Below are positions 53,859-64,000 of a DNA stretch of 64,000 nucleotides, one piece after another (positions within the stretch are counted from its first letter, which is position 1; each line of letters begins with the position of its first letter). Origin of the DNA: Spirometra erinaceieuropaei (Eukaryota > Platyhelminthes > Cestoda > Diphyllobothriidea > Diphyllobothriidae); contig CACRXP010000005.1 of the NCBI GenBank assembly GCA_902702965.1, positions 3,060,706-3,124,705 of the forward strand. The letters run 5' to 3'. The position numbers and the translations under genes are program-made. The notes beneath the pieces were generated by a model, which made no database searches, was not told where the DNA came from, and worked only from the letters and a program-made list of their open reading frames with translations.

Positions 53859-55502
53859 TTCCACCTGTATCTTTTTGGCCGACCCTTTGAGATTCACACT
53901 GATCACAAACCCCTCTTAGGTTTGCTGGGAGAAAAACGAGGGATACAACAGATGTCCTCGCCGAGAATGCAACGTTGGGCACTCACTTTGTCTGCTTACA
54001 CGTATGCAATGAAGTACATTACAGGTAGTGCAAACGTAGTGGCTGACGCCCTGAGTAGGCTGCCTATCGTGGACGATGGCATTAACGGGGCACCTGTTTT
54101 TGAGACGGTGAATCTTTTGCAGAACCTAGTCGACTCACCTGTAACCTGTCAACAAATTCGACAGTGGACATCGAGAGACCCTCTCCTGAGTCGGGTAAAA
54201 AGAGCCTTGCAATCTGGCTGGCCGTCCTCTACCTCCTCTGATTTTCAACCATTCTTCAGCCGTCAGAACGAGTTAAGTCTACAAGACGGATGCATACTAT
54301 GGGGCAATCGTGTAGTTGTGCCACCACAAGGCCGACGGGCCATCCTCAGAGACCTGCATAATGCTCATCCTGGTACAGTTAGAATGAAAGCTCTCGCCCG
54401 CAGTTATGTTTGGTGGCCCAAAATTGACGCAGATATAGAAAACGTGGTGAAAGCATGTCACGTGTGCCAAATAACACAGAAGACCTTACCGAAGGTTCCT
54501 CTGAAGCCTTGGGCCTGGCCCGACTCACCGTGGAAGAGGGTACACGTCGATTATTTTGGGCCATTCCAAGGCCATATGGTTTTGGTGGTAGTTGACGCCC
54601 ACACGAAATGGATAGATGCGATTCCGACAGGAAATTCTTGTTCTTCACTGACTACAATCAACAAGTTGCGAACCGTTTTTTCTACTTTTGGGATACCTGA
54701 AATGGTCGTTTCAGACAATGGTCCGGCCTTTACTAGTGCCGAATTTAAAGATTTCATGGAGGAAAATGGAATTAGACATTTAACTACTGCCCCGTACCAC
54801 GCTGCTTCAAATGGCCTCGCAGAGCGTGCAGTCCAGACAATAAAGCACGGACTAGCCAGACAGACAGAAGCGGACTTGGCCACCAAGTTGTCACGCTTTC
54901 TATTCAGCTATCGCATAACACCGAACGACTCAATCGGTGCTTCGCCTGCAGAATTGATGTTCAAGCGGCAGTTGCGCACACGACTCGACCTGCTTAACCC
55001 ATCAACGCAGGATAGAGTCATTGCAAAACAGACGAAGATGAAAGAACGTTATGATGTGAACACCCGACCACGAGTCGTCGCGCCTAACGAAAGTGTCTAC
55101 ACGCGACTGGAACACGAAACGAACTGGTGTCCAGCGGTAGTTCGAACAAGCGAGGGGCAAATAGTGGAATTAGAGTTAGAAGATGGGAGAATTGTGCGTC
55201 GACATCTGGACCAAGTTCGAAGCCGAACGGACACAGCAAGTAGAGAATTCGGAAAGTTCGAACTTCCAACAACCCTTGATAGGGATCCTGACATCCCGAG
55301 GACTGAACCCCTACTGCCTGCACAGAGCACTACGCCACCGACCGAGGCGTATGTTCCACCTCCTTCTACCTCGTCCAGCACTAGCTTAGGGGCAGAGGAG
55401 CCAGTGACCGCACAAAGCGGCGCAGAGGTAGAAAATACCGCCCTGAGAAGGTCGACCCGAATCCGCAAACCTGTCCAACGCTTTCAGGACGAATCTTATT
55501 AG
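53859..55502 (+). CDS. Ty3/gypsy pol, C-terminal part (RNase H, integrase)
   Basis: Open from the gap edge to TAG at 55500-55502, about 547 residues. It opens in RNase H ('EIHTDHKPLLGLL' to 'ADALSRLP'). The integrase zinc module follows: 'LHNAHPGTVRMKAL' and 'ACHVCQ' (about 54350-54470). The catalytic core has Asp in 'VDYFGPF' (about 54550), Asp in 'VSDNGPAF' (about 54714) and Glu in 'NGLAERAV' with 35 residues between the last two, the DD35E signature. A GPY/F-like region ('CPAVVRTSEG' and 'HLDQVRSR') and a Pro/Ser/Thr-rich tail complete it; no chromodomain is evident. The uninterrupted frame suggests a young copy. Confidence 0.9.
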   Translation, partial: FHLYLFGRPFEIHTDHKPLLGLLGEKRGIQQMSSPRMQRWALTLSAYTYAMKYITGSANVVADALSRLPIVDDGINGAPVFETVNLLQNLVDSPVTCQQIRQWTSRDPLLSRVKRALQSGWPSSTSSDFQPFFSRQNELSLQDGCILWGNRVVVPPQGRRAILRDLHNAHPGTVRMKALARSYVWWPKIDADIENVVKACHVCQITQKTLPKVPLKPWAWPDSPWKRVHVDYFGPFQGHMVLVVVDAHTKWIDAIPTGNSCSSLTTINKLRTVFSTFGIPEMVVSDNGPAFTSAEFKDFMEENGIRHLTTAPYHAASNGLAERAVQTIKHGLARQTEADLATKLSRFLFSYRITPNDSIGASPAELMFKRQLRTRLDLLNPSTQDRVIAKQTKMKERYDVNTRPRVVAPNESVYTRLEHETNWCPAVVRTSEGQIVELELEDGRIVRRHLDQVRSRTDTASREFGKFELPTTLDRDPDIPRTEPLLPAQSTTPPTEAYVPPPSTSSSTSLGAEEPVTAQSGAEVENTALRRSTRIRKPVQRFQDESY

Positions 55503-55564
55503 AACATTGTCTGACTATCCACTATTACCTTTACGGTTCCCCCCCCCCTCATGCTCTCCACTTT

Positions 55565-55576
55565 AGGGTGGAGGGA
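55565..55576 (+). promoter_or_regulatory. Polypurine tract
   Basis: AGGGTGGAGGGA abuts the 3' LTR start, the expected primer site for plus-strand DNA synthesis. Confidence 0.7.
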
Positions 55577-55809
55577 TGCAGCGTATCTGGCTCGGGCCGT
55601 CAGGACATGCCACAAACGCGTGACAAGCGAACGATCAAGGTCATGGCCCCCTGTTCACACCTTCTTTGTGCTGATTGGCCACCCATTAGCCTATGACAGT
55701 CCCCCTTGCCATATACCCGGCCGTTCCCCCAAGCCTCCTCACTTGTGCTGTCTATCGCACTCAGTACACGTCCTATTTCCAGTTACCCTTCTGTTTTGCA
55801 TACATAACA
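55577..55809 (+). repeat. 3' LTR (233 bp)
   Basis: TG...CA ends, followed by ATAAG. The boundaries are set by the match to the 5' LTR and by the duplicated flank. Confidence 0.8.
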
Positions 55810-55814
55810 ATAAG

Positions 55815-57300
55815 GAGGATCGAGGCCTTATTTGAGGTTGGTCTCCTGAGTCGTCGAAAATCAGGCCACGAATGATATTACCGAATTTTATACGTCCACC
55901 TACGAGGGGGAACAGGATGTGGATAAGGCCGGAGTGGATGGAGCCAATTCTCCGTCACCATCATCGAGTTATGTGCACGAGGCGTGTCCTGGGAAGCTCG
56001 CTAGAATATGCAATTCGCTGCTGTCGAATTCCGTGAATAACTCCTCTGGATCAGAGATGGTTATAAATAAGCGACAGTAAAGGTAATAATATGAATGTTA
56101 GGGTTTATACCGATGTCCGTTTTGATAAAGCAGGCGTGCAGTGTAGGGTAGGATGGAAATTAACGCATAAACGAATCGCCCAAGTAAGGATTAAGGAGTA
56201 AACTAGGAAGTTGGATGCTGAGAACTCAAAGGAAGCAGTAACACCATCATATGGGAAAGATGGTATTCCATTGGGGAACACGCCGAAAGACGGCATTGGG
56301 AAATGTTCGCAGTCCGTAAACACGGTAAACCGACGCCTGTTTATTCAGTAAAATACGCCTACCTGACGCCCATACTGGATCATAATCCCAGCCCGGCATG
56401 TTTTTTGGAGGTTTCCATCATTTTTAGTGGAATAACCAATTGAATAGTATTAGCATGACTGACTGACTGACTTTTAGCGACCATAGGCCACCTGTAGGAG
56501 GCCAACGGAGGTGGGAGGGTAAAACATTACCACCTTGAGGGGGACCAGCGTCGTTTAGAATAATAATAATAATAACCAGAAGAAGAAGAAACGATTTACG
56601 CTTATCAGGATGAATAAATCATATATGAAAAGGAGGGGGTCCGCAAGCCAAGGCAAAGTCCAGTGGGGAGAACCGAAATTGCTCCTTTTTTCCTGTGAAA
56701 AGATCGTGCGGAACAGTATATGAAGGTGAACAGAGATATCTCCATGAGTATGCAGAACAACCGTTGTTCGGGTCTATGCGAGCGGCGCGTCTGCATTTCC
56801 GGTACTGATATTTGGGAAGGTAATGGGTAGAGGGAAGACCTAGTCGAGAACTGCTCGTTCAGTACTTTCTGGGAGACTGAATGCTCAGCAGGACGAAGGA
56901 ATTCAGAAGCCCCAGTGTTGGATCTTAAAGGACGAAATAAAGCCGAAAGAAACAGAGGGAATGTTCTTGAATTCGGTGGAGAAAAGGTTAATGATGTAAA
57001 CTGAAGTAATTTCGAGGAAGCAGAACATGACTTTGGGGAGAATCGAAGATGCAGGCGGTGAACTATGGACCCGAGCGAATCGACGCCTTCTGGATGCTCT
57101 CATTCGCGGGTTATGAACCAATGTAGAAAGCTTATTCGGATTGGCGGCATCCAGTTTGTCATCATTGGCAAATATGCGCGTGTCTCGCAGCCGAGACACT
57201 ATTGATTATTCTCCCGAAAACCGCATCGATTTTTACGATTTAAAAAATTCCATAATTAAGAAACTTCTGCTTCCCACAAGTGCGACTTGAACTGCCTAGG
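55815..57300. other. No recognisable gene; microsatellites
   Basis: (GACT)n at about 56455-56471 and (AAT)n/(AAG)n at about 56558-56591. This is the presumed upstream region of the EGF gene; no promoter motif is clear. Confidence 0.4.
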
Positions 57301-58404
57301 ATGGGAGCGGGCGACTCTTTCGGTATCGCCTTTGGCTTGCTCATCTTCCTATTATGTGAAGAAGGGACTGCGAATGAAGAGAAAATAAATCTCGAGAGTG
57401 ACACTCTGGACTTTATGCTTCCACGACGCACCACTGCAATTAATTACTTCTACTCACCGTTCACGCCCTACAGTGACATGAGAGATATGGTTCTGCGCGC
57501 CAGTGAGTTCGGTTTTCCTTCCTCGCTAAAACGCGCGGGGGCACTACCGGACAGCATTGTCTTTAATCATGTGCCCTTTTTTTACTACGACGGTAAGATG
57601 AACGGTACCATTGAATTTCGAATAGATGAACTGGTCAAAACTCTACTGCTCACCGCCAAGGCCGTGACCAGACGCAATCCTCCGCCTGATTCGAATCCCA
57701 AGACTTCCTTGTTTGATCTCTACATGGCTTCGATGCGGCCCGTTGGTTTTTCGACCTACGTATTTTCAAGAACATTGAGGATCACTCGCTACAAGAAGTA
57801 CCCTGTGTCGAGCCAGTACAGTACTTTGCGTGCTGCCATGCTCACTGAACCCTTTTTTCACGCTCTGCAGCACTCAGCAGAGAGCCTCCAGCCTCCACCC
57901 CTAGGGCTTCTCGTGATGCAGGGTTGGACGCTGTTGTTTTGGGTAACAATAAGTGAACTGAGAAATTTCTACACTGGTAGCTGGAGACCCCAGCCCATTG
58001 AGGAGGAAGCGCCTGTAAACCTGGATGATCTGAGTGCAACCTTCATCTATCATGTTTGCAAAATCATGCGAGAGGACAAGGATATTTTGCCGAGCGACAT
58101 ACCAACTGGTTTCTGTCCCAACCCCTGCGCTGTCCAGCCCTGTCTTCGTGTTCGAAATGCCATTGGTGAGGAATGCTTTCACACGGGACAGGGCCTCTTC
58201 ATCAGCGATTTCAGGTGTAAGTGCCTGCCGGGCTATGAGTGGATTCCGACTCTGGGTAGCAGCGAGCTTGGCGCAAGCACGCCGCTCTCTGATGACGTTG
58301 GGAGCTGTGAGCCTGTTGACATCTGCAGTAGCTACTGCAATCTCCTGGGCACTCGGCGCTGTGATGTCATACCCGGTACTGGTAATGCCGTCTGTTTGTG
58401 CAAG
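57301..58404 (+). CDS. Secreted EGF-like protein, exon 1
   Basis: The first ATG of the frame (57301) starts a clear signal peptide ('MGAGDSFGIAFGLLIFLLCE'). A stretch of about 245 residues without recognised domain follows, then a Cys-rich region from Cys272 ('FCPNPC', 'CLRVRNAIGEEC', 'FRCKCLPGYEW', 'CDVIPGTGNAVCLCK') with EGF-like spacing. The exon ends in phase 0 at AAG|GTAGGT (GT at 58405-58406). Residues 1-368 of about 488. The frame remains open to 58515, but that part is intronic. The protein is probably extracellular or secreted; I recognise no named orthologue. Confidence 0.8.
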
Positions 58405-58699
58405 GTAGGTGGTGGAGCGCCTCACTTTTTCTTCAATTCTCCATTAAATGCACTTTTGGGGTATATGGGGAGGATTACGCATAGATTTCTACATAGGTAC
58501 GTCGCGGCAGCCTAACCCATGGACACTACGAACCTTGGGTCCCGTCTCGAATAGAAAAAGGAGGGATTGGAAGCCAACCGAGTCCGTACAGAAAAGAATG
58601 GCGAACAGGTTGGAGCAAGTTGGCGGCCGAACAAGAGACGTACATTCGGCGCCGCTGGAGCAGGTGTCAGAGTGCCTTCAGCGAGGGCAGGTCTGCGTC

Positions 58700-59520
58700 G
58701 GCCTTGAAGTTGACTGACTAGTTTAGATAGTTGTGATTGCATAAAAACCAGACTGTCGCTGCAGCTCACATGCAAGTACCGCCTGTGGTTCCTTAAACGG
58801 GCAATGTGAGAGGTGCTCAGGGACAACATGGTGGCCAGATCGGGTCGCAACGCGCGTTAACCGGGCTGCGCACATTTCCTGCATCCCAACAACCGGTGTC
58901 ACACAAGCAGGGGTGACGCGGAACGCCTAAGCGCAGGCTCGTGCTGCGCCAGCCATCTGCGCCCAGTTCCAGCACCAGACAACTGACCGGCTCGGACAGC
59001 TGTCTAGTGCATTAGAGAGCGAAGAGAGGGCGAGGTTGACTCTAGCGACTCTGTCTTCAAAGCACTCCAGAGCATTTCTTTATTATAAACAGTCGGGCGC
59101 GCTCTTAACTTACCCTGAGGCGCCAAAAGCCGCGGACAGGAAGGCTACCAACTAACGGGATAACTCGCCCCTCCTTGCAGGACGGAGAGTCAATGGTCCT
59201 TTCTTAATGAGACGTCTGTAACACGCAGGTAGGATCCGAGCTCATCGTGTCTTTTTTCAATGAAAACCCGGTCCATCGTGTGTGGACCAGGTCGCGTGTG
59301 TCCCACTTGACAACCTATTCGACTCTGCCAGTCGTTACGCCCGAATCCGACTCCGACGGTTCCCACTTAGTCTTCTCACCGGATCCAAGCCCATGGGGAG
59401 AGGAAAGTGTGGCGGATGCTGTGCAAGTCGATTAGTACTGTAAAATAATTCGCGCGCAAGTCGTGTCCTGCGCCCACCATGGTGCGGAACACACGGTGGG
59501 CATAGTCGGGCCATGCCCTA
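58700..59520 (+). repeat. R2 followed by R1, inside the intron
   Basis: R2 (about 58700-59220) has 'gcgcgttaaccgggctgcgc', 'caactgaccggctcggacag', 'tattataaacagtcgg' and 'gcaggacggagagtc'. R1 (about 59240-59520) has 'ctcaccggatccaagcc', 'ggcggatgctgtgcaagtcg' and 'acacacggtgggcat'. Confidence 0.7.
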
Positions 59521-59945
59521 AACTAACCCAGGGGCTATAACGAAGCCCGGCGGGTGTTATCGGGAATGCGCACCCGTGACAGATGTCAACACTGGGGTGT
59601 AACAGCCCACCCAATTGCCAGCTGATGTCGCGCCAATTTGGATCCGATCAGTTCTCCACATTTGTTATGATTTAAAATCCCGGTTAAGTGTTTGTAGTGG
59701 ACCAGAACATGTGATGGTACGCCTAGATGCAGGTTTTTCCCGTGCCAGCCGCCTACGTCCTCTCTCACCTCCGGTTTTATTAACTTAGTCATGACACCGG
59801 ATCCGGACGGGGGAGGAGGAGAGAGTGTGGCAGATGCTGTGCAAGCCTACCATCACTAAACGCGCAAGTCACCATCCCCGCAGTCACCCTACTGTGGAGC
59901 ACACGGTGGACATCGTCGGCAAAGGCAGCCGAACTGATGCGCCGG
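59521..59945 (+). repeat. R1, second copy inside the intron
   Basis: Has the long-form left part ('gcgggtgttatcgggaatgc', 'cccaattgccagctgatgtc') and the usual right part ('atgacaccggatccgg', 'gagcacacggtggacatcgt'). Confidence 0.7.
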
Positions 59946-60924
59946 AGACCCCCTGTTACAGCAGGGTCACTGCAAATATGCAGGCACCTTTCGGCTGCTT
60001 TTCGAAGGATGCCATTACATCTTACGTTCGAAATATACCAGGGAGGCAGCCATAAAACATCAGAATTTCGGCAAAAGCTAGAGAACGGACTTCAATAGCG
60101 GAATGTGGACGTTGAACTGAAACTAGAAAAAGTCAGTGCCTTGACATGCTGATCTGTGTTGGTTTCAAATCACAAATTTGAGTTTCCTCAAAACTACAGT
60201 CAGCCCTTGCATCTGCGGCTTCTTAGGAAATAAAATAGTTCCTTCTTTAGCGTTTCAATGAAAAAATCAAACCCTTGAGCCTTTTTTCGATGAAACGTTA
60301 GCAGTCCACTTAAATAGAAGTAAGGATATTGAATCTGTGGACACATTTTAAACGATATATGCTTGTGCGTTAGTCACTTAAAAATGATGGCAGTCACGGA
60401 AAGCTGAGTAGGTTGTTCACGATCGTATTAAATGAACCATCGTGGTAACACGGGATGCTGGCATTTTTACCCGGATCCATTTGGTCACCGAACATTCGAG
60501 TGAAACTCTATCAGCCGCGAGAGGCACTAACGCGTAATGAGCTCTACCGGGAGGGCTCTGGAATGTAACTCCTTGGTGAAACGAAGTCAATGTGTTCTTC
60601 CTGTAATCAGACCGATGAAATACCTCTTCAAGTTAACCGTAAATTGACAAAGGGGGCACTGAGATGGAAACTGACAGAATGCATTGAAAGCTAGATAAAA
60701 ATCAAACGACTGCATACAACTGTGATCGCAGTCAGGAGTACGATCGTTCCATTCCACTCAGGTGGACACAGTGAGAAGCAATGAAGAGTTATAGGGCGGA
60801 TAATATCTCTCATGCAGTAGATTGTTTGTGTTTTATTTTTGCCATCAGATCACAAGTCAGATGTGGGGGTAGTCTTAAATGCAGTGCAGAAACTCTTCCG
60901 GAGGTACAAATACTGTGCGCGACC

Positions 60925-61869
60925 GATTTCATGCAAAGTTGGCCGAAATTCTGAAATGCGTTTTCGATTAGGAATGATCACATAGGTGGGATTGTAATAT
61001 TGATTAGCATGCGACATGATCCTATAGCCAGGATGTCGGCTATTGAATGCACTCCTTTTCGACCTCCTGCAAAAACCACACTCAGTAAAAATGACTACTT
61101 ATTTAGCATACATTTTCACATTGATTTTCGATGGTCTTACAAATTCAAATATATTTTATAGACATTTACAAAATATGCATACTATCACAGGTTGAGTAGA
61201 AAATCACATTTTCTTCACATTTTATACCCCGAAGAAAGTATATGTTTAGGTTTTAAAAAGTTTCTACTTATGAGATTTTTAAGACCGTGCGATATCCGTA
61301 TACACAGCATCGCATACCTACTTTTACCAATGATCCTTATGAAATGTACAACACAGTGGGCATCCATTGCAAAGTGTTATTAACTCTATATGGTATCTTC
61401 TTAAAGGCATAGAGAACTACGTCATTTTCTTACGTGGAAAGTATGCACCTTGCAGACTGAAACCGCTAAGCGCTAATACAACGGCTGGTCTGGCTCAAAA
61501 TTCTTCGGGCATTTGAAAACTTTTTGAAAACCTAAATATGCACTTTCTTCGGGGTATAAAACGTAAAGAAAACGTGATTTTCTACCCGACCTGTAAAAGA
61601 AAGCATATATTGTTCACGTTTTCTATAAAATATATTTGAATTTATAAAACCATCGAAAATCAATGTGAAAAAGGCATGCTAAATAAGTAGTCATTTTTAC
61701 TGAGTTTAGTTTTTGCAGGAGGTCGAAAAGAAGTGCTTTCAAGAGCCGACATCCTGGCTAGTACGAAATACTATAGGATTATGTCGCATGTTAATCAATA
61801 TTAAAATCCCATCTAGGTAATTCTTCCTAATCGAACACTCATTTCAGAATTTCGGCCATTTCATGAGAT
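60925..61869 (+). repeat. FB1 fold-back element, best copy
   Basis: Arms of about 390 bp are imperfect inverted copies: the left tip 'ggccgaaattctgaaatgcg' (60941-60960) mirrors the right tip 'atttcagaatttcggcc' (61841-61857). Pairing continues through 'ctgcaaaaaccacactcag', 'aaattcaaatatattttata' and 'ataccccgaagaaagt'. The central loop is about 61330-61480. No transposase frame is present. It would fold into a long hairpin if transcribed with the host intron. Confidence 0.8.
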
Positions 61870-62954
61870 CTGTCAAGCACCGTATATTCATGGTTTGGAT
61901 GCGCAGCAGTTTTGTTTCACTGAAAAGTTTTGGATAATAAAAACAACCTTAAAGTGTGTTGACCCACGTAAATCCTTTGGACAGGGACGAGACCGAGTTA
62001 GCGACTGAAGCGGGCTTAGTTCTGTGCCATTAGGCTAGTTGGTATTTAAGAATAAACAACAGAGAAAAACACTAAACACAATGACCAAAAATTGGATTTT
62101 TATCAGTTCTGTTTGCAGTTATATTTAAATGGGGAGGGTGTGGTTAGGAACGGAACATTTTTGTCATGATCTTCACCAGCTTTGCATTTCTAATCCTTTC
62201 GTAAAATTATTTCCAGACTTTTTGAATTAATCTTTTAATCAAATTCTCAGTCACTTGTTGTGCAAGTAATTGAGAAGATGCCCTTTCAATTACCCTGCCT
62301 AAAAGAAATGTTTCTTCTGAGAACTTGTGACGGACACTGGCTTGTACAACCAGAGAATGCTGCCTTTTAATTTTTCAATTAAGGCTCCTTGACTCATAAA
62401 CCCAACTTTCAGTGTGTCTGCGTGTTAGCAAGCCACACTACTATTTTTATGCCAGGTATAGTACTGTTGCTTATAATAGTCCAGTCCAGGAAAATCTTGC
62501 TAATTAATAGACTGACAGATGCAATTTTGCTCCGAACAACCGTTTTATTTATGGCGTAGATCGGCCAATGTGAAAGGGGCGAATTTTGATAAGTTCGCAC
62601 TTACCAGATGTTTGGAGGCAAGAAAAAAACCTGTCTGGCAAGTTGGAGGGGCTATTCGTTGCATCAGTTAGAATATTACCAAAATAGTTGCAGTGCAAGG
62701 TGATGTTCAGATTTAGTGTAAATGAGACAGAAACTAGATTGGTAACCCTGTTTTCATGCATACATTGAGAAACCTAAATCAATGCATAGCTGAGGACGAT
62801 ACAGGCCGATTTCGCTTTCGGACTTCTACGCGCGCTTATTCGATTGCATGTCTCGGGTCCTAGGTTTCAGTGAGCATTCGCGGACGACCAGTTAGCTAAT
62901 CATGTCAGATTTGCACCGAAATCTTACACATTTCTTTTCCTCCCAACTCTCTAG

Positions 62955-63103
62955 CTGGACTTCATGGGTCCGACCTGTTCACTAAAGAGGAATCCCTGTA
63001 TCGAACTTTCAAACAGTGCGCAAATGCCGGGAAACATGGCTTGCAACAGTGGCCAGGGCGGAAAGTGCCTTCCGACGCTGGGCAGTGATTACTATGCTTG
63101 CCA
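62955..63103 (+). CDS. Secreted EGF-like protein, exon 2
   Basis: Opens after a pyrimidine-rich acceptor (AG at 62953-62954). It joins exon 1 in phase 0 so that '...CLCK' continues as 'LDFMGPTCSLKRNPC', completing the EGF C-x-C...F-x-G-x-x-C pattern across the junction. It then reads 'NMACNSGQGGKCLPTLGSDY' with further EGF-type cysteines and ends in phase 2 at CA|GTAAGT (GT at 63104). The fit of both phase and cysteine pattern makes this assignment firm. Confidence 0.75.
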
Positions 63104-63201
63104 GTAAGTCAACTGATGGATTTTTCGTCTACGACAGTTTTATCCTCTTGACACGGTCTAGGTAATCATTACCCTACTTTGCATACTTTCGGTCGTCACA
63201 G

Positions 63202-63415
63202 CAACAGGCTTCAAGATATTGAAAATGGATATGACTTCCTTAGGGAGGTGTCAAATGTGAGTGTCAACAATGCGCCACCCATTCAACACTTGGATGCCGA
63301 TCTCGTGGGTTTGTTTCCAAAAGATTTAGAAACCCAATTGGCGAGCATACGTGTGCTTTCGACAAATTCTCATTGGGGCAGTACATTTATGTGGGAGATA
63401 AGAGAATTCGATTAA
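63202..63415 (+). CDS. Secreted EGF-like protein, exon 3 (C-terminus)
   Basis: Acceptor 'cggtcgtcacag' ends at 63201; the first base completes the split codon left by exon 2, and the frame then runs to TAA at 63413-63415. It encodes 'NRLQDIENGYDFLREVSNVS' and a cysteine-free tail with no membrane anchor. The phase fits, but the last EGF module would lack its sixth cysteine, so another exon choice is possible. The intron is only 98 bp. Confidence 0.5.
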
Positions 63416-63685
63416 AGTTCGTCTTTCCGCACAAGTGGAGTGTGGGAACGGGGGCGGGGGAGGGGGAAGGATAAAGGACAGTGAGGCACTGAGGGTTAGG
63501 AGGGTGGGGCAGGGGGTTCGGAGGGGTGCATGCAGTTCGGCCACCGTGGGCGTGGAGCTTGCGCCAAATTCCTTTGTGCGCACAATGCCGGCTTTCGTGA
63601 CCCGATAGCAGTCGCCTCTGTTGTTGCTAGTATACGCTGACTCTGGCTTAGAGTAGTTCGGGGTAAGATGCGGTTTGGGTCTGGC
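63416..63685. other. 3' flank of EGF gene; G-rich
   Basis: No canonical AATAAA close to the stop. G-rich stretch at about 63445-63530. Confidence 0.4.
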
Positions 63686-64000
63686 ATGACTGACGTTTCG
63701 AAGAGCTGGGACGGCTCTCCATAATCAAAGCGTCTAGTGAAAAAATCGATTAGGAATTTGAAGGGACAGCCGGATTATTTGGCCCTGGACTGATCGATTT
63801 TTTTCTTTTCTTTCGCTGCCTTGGCCTACCGGCCGTCGCCTTTGAGTGTTGTCGGTCTCCTGTATTGTGTGTCGTCACCTCAATTGGGGTTAGTTGCGTT
63901 TACGGCCCCCTTTTGGGTGAGTTGGTCGACAGGCCGTGTTTGCTCGGCAGTCTTAGGCTCCGTTTGACTGTCTTGTCTTCGTCACGGCGGATATAATGAC
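63686..64000 (-). mobile_element. PLE-B1 3' end, continues beyond window
   Basis: Matches 15600-15915 in the same orientation: 'gactgacgtttcgaagagct', 'ctggactgatcgattttttt', 'cgctgccttggcctacc', 'aggccgtgtttgctcggca' and 'gtcttcgtcacggcgg'. The GIY-YIG and RT should lie to the right, outside the window. The hammerhead core here reads TTGATTA. Confidence 0.85.

Larger units (their letters stand above)
53641..55814 (+). mobile_element. Ty3/gypsy LTR retrotransposon, gap-collapsed
   Basis: Bounded by a 5-bp direct repeat ATAAG (53641-53645 and 55810-55814) that I read as the target-site duplication. LTRs begin TG and end CA. A polypurine tract precedes the 3' LTR. Only RNase H and integrase remain between the LTRs, because gag, protease and RT fall in or are deleted at the 72-N gap placed directly after 141 bp of 5' LTR. 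The nominal gap size probably hides several kilobases or a deletion. Confidence 0.85.
58405..62954 (+). other. Intron 1 of the EGF-like gene (about 4.55 kb)
   Basis: GTAGGT at the 5' end and 'tttcctcccaactctctag' at the 3' end. It is filled with R2-R1, R1 and FB1 repeats; 61871-62954 is AT-rich without recognised features. Confidence 0.7.

Noticed and set aside
57280..57300. Upstream start for the EGF-like gene
   Set aside because: The frame there opens with GTG; the first ATG at 57301 begins a signal peptide.
58405..58515. Read-through C-terminus of EGF exon 1
   Set aside because: It follows a consensus splice donor, and exon 2 restores the EGF pattern in phase.
1..64000. CRISPR arrays, bacterial operons, ribosomal RNA genes
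   Set aside because: No regularly spaced short repeats, Shine-Dalgarno-linked gene strings or rRNA-like sequence; splice sites and retroelements indicate a eukaryote.

Overview
The window looks like a gene-poor, repeat-rich stretch of a flatworm nuclear genome, most likely a tapeworm. The evidence is GT-AG introns, GIY-YIG Penelope-like elements (PLEs) of the type common in platyhelminths, a Ty3/gypsy element, a tRNA-derived SINE carrying a hammerhead ribozyme fold (recalling the schistosome Sm-alpha family), and TTAGGG-type interstitial repeats. The species is inferred, not proven. There are two assembly gaps (26576-26747 and 53787-53858).

Only two host genes are well supported, both on the + strand. 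One is an intronless class A GPCR (42243-43271) with a poly(A) signal. The other is a secreted EGF-like protein in three phase-matched exons (57301-58404, 62955-63103, 63202-63415; about 488 residues), whose 4.55 kb first intron is packed with repeats. Three short candidate exons (23611-23751, 26089-26194, 26748-26825) hint at another gene in the 23-27 kb region, cut by a gap.

The rest is mobile or repeated DNA. PLE group A: 31.5-32.9 kb and 38.7-39.5 kb. PLE group B: 15.6-17.2 kb, 48.5-51.4 kb including a nested insertion, and 63.7-64.0 kb. Ty3/gypsy: an LTR element with a 5-bp target duplication at 53641-55814, and an integrase fragment at 40.3-40.7 kb. Working names used here: S1 (hammerhead-bearing tRNA-derived SINE, about 300-320 bp, sometimes in tandem), S2 (a second tRNA-derived SINE), R1 and R2 (two blocks that repeatedly occur in the same order and so look like one element), R4 (an inverted-repeat element with hammerheads) and FB1 (a fold-back element of about 0.9 kb).

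The most notable signal is that several unrelated repeat families (S1, R4, PLE-A and, in altered form, PLE-B) carry type I hammerhead-like self-cleaving RNA folds. All but the 38.4 kb R4 copy have a very short, self-complementary, loopless stem III, a geometry that favours cleavage as dimers or tandem transcripts. All of this was read by eye; no alignment, folding or database search was run.
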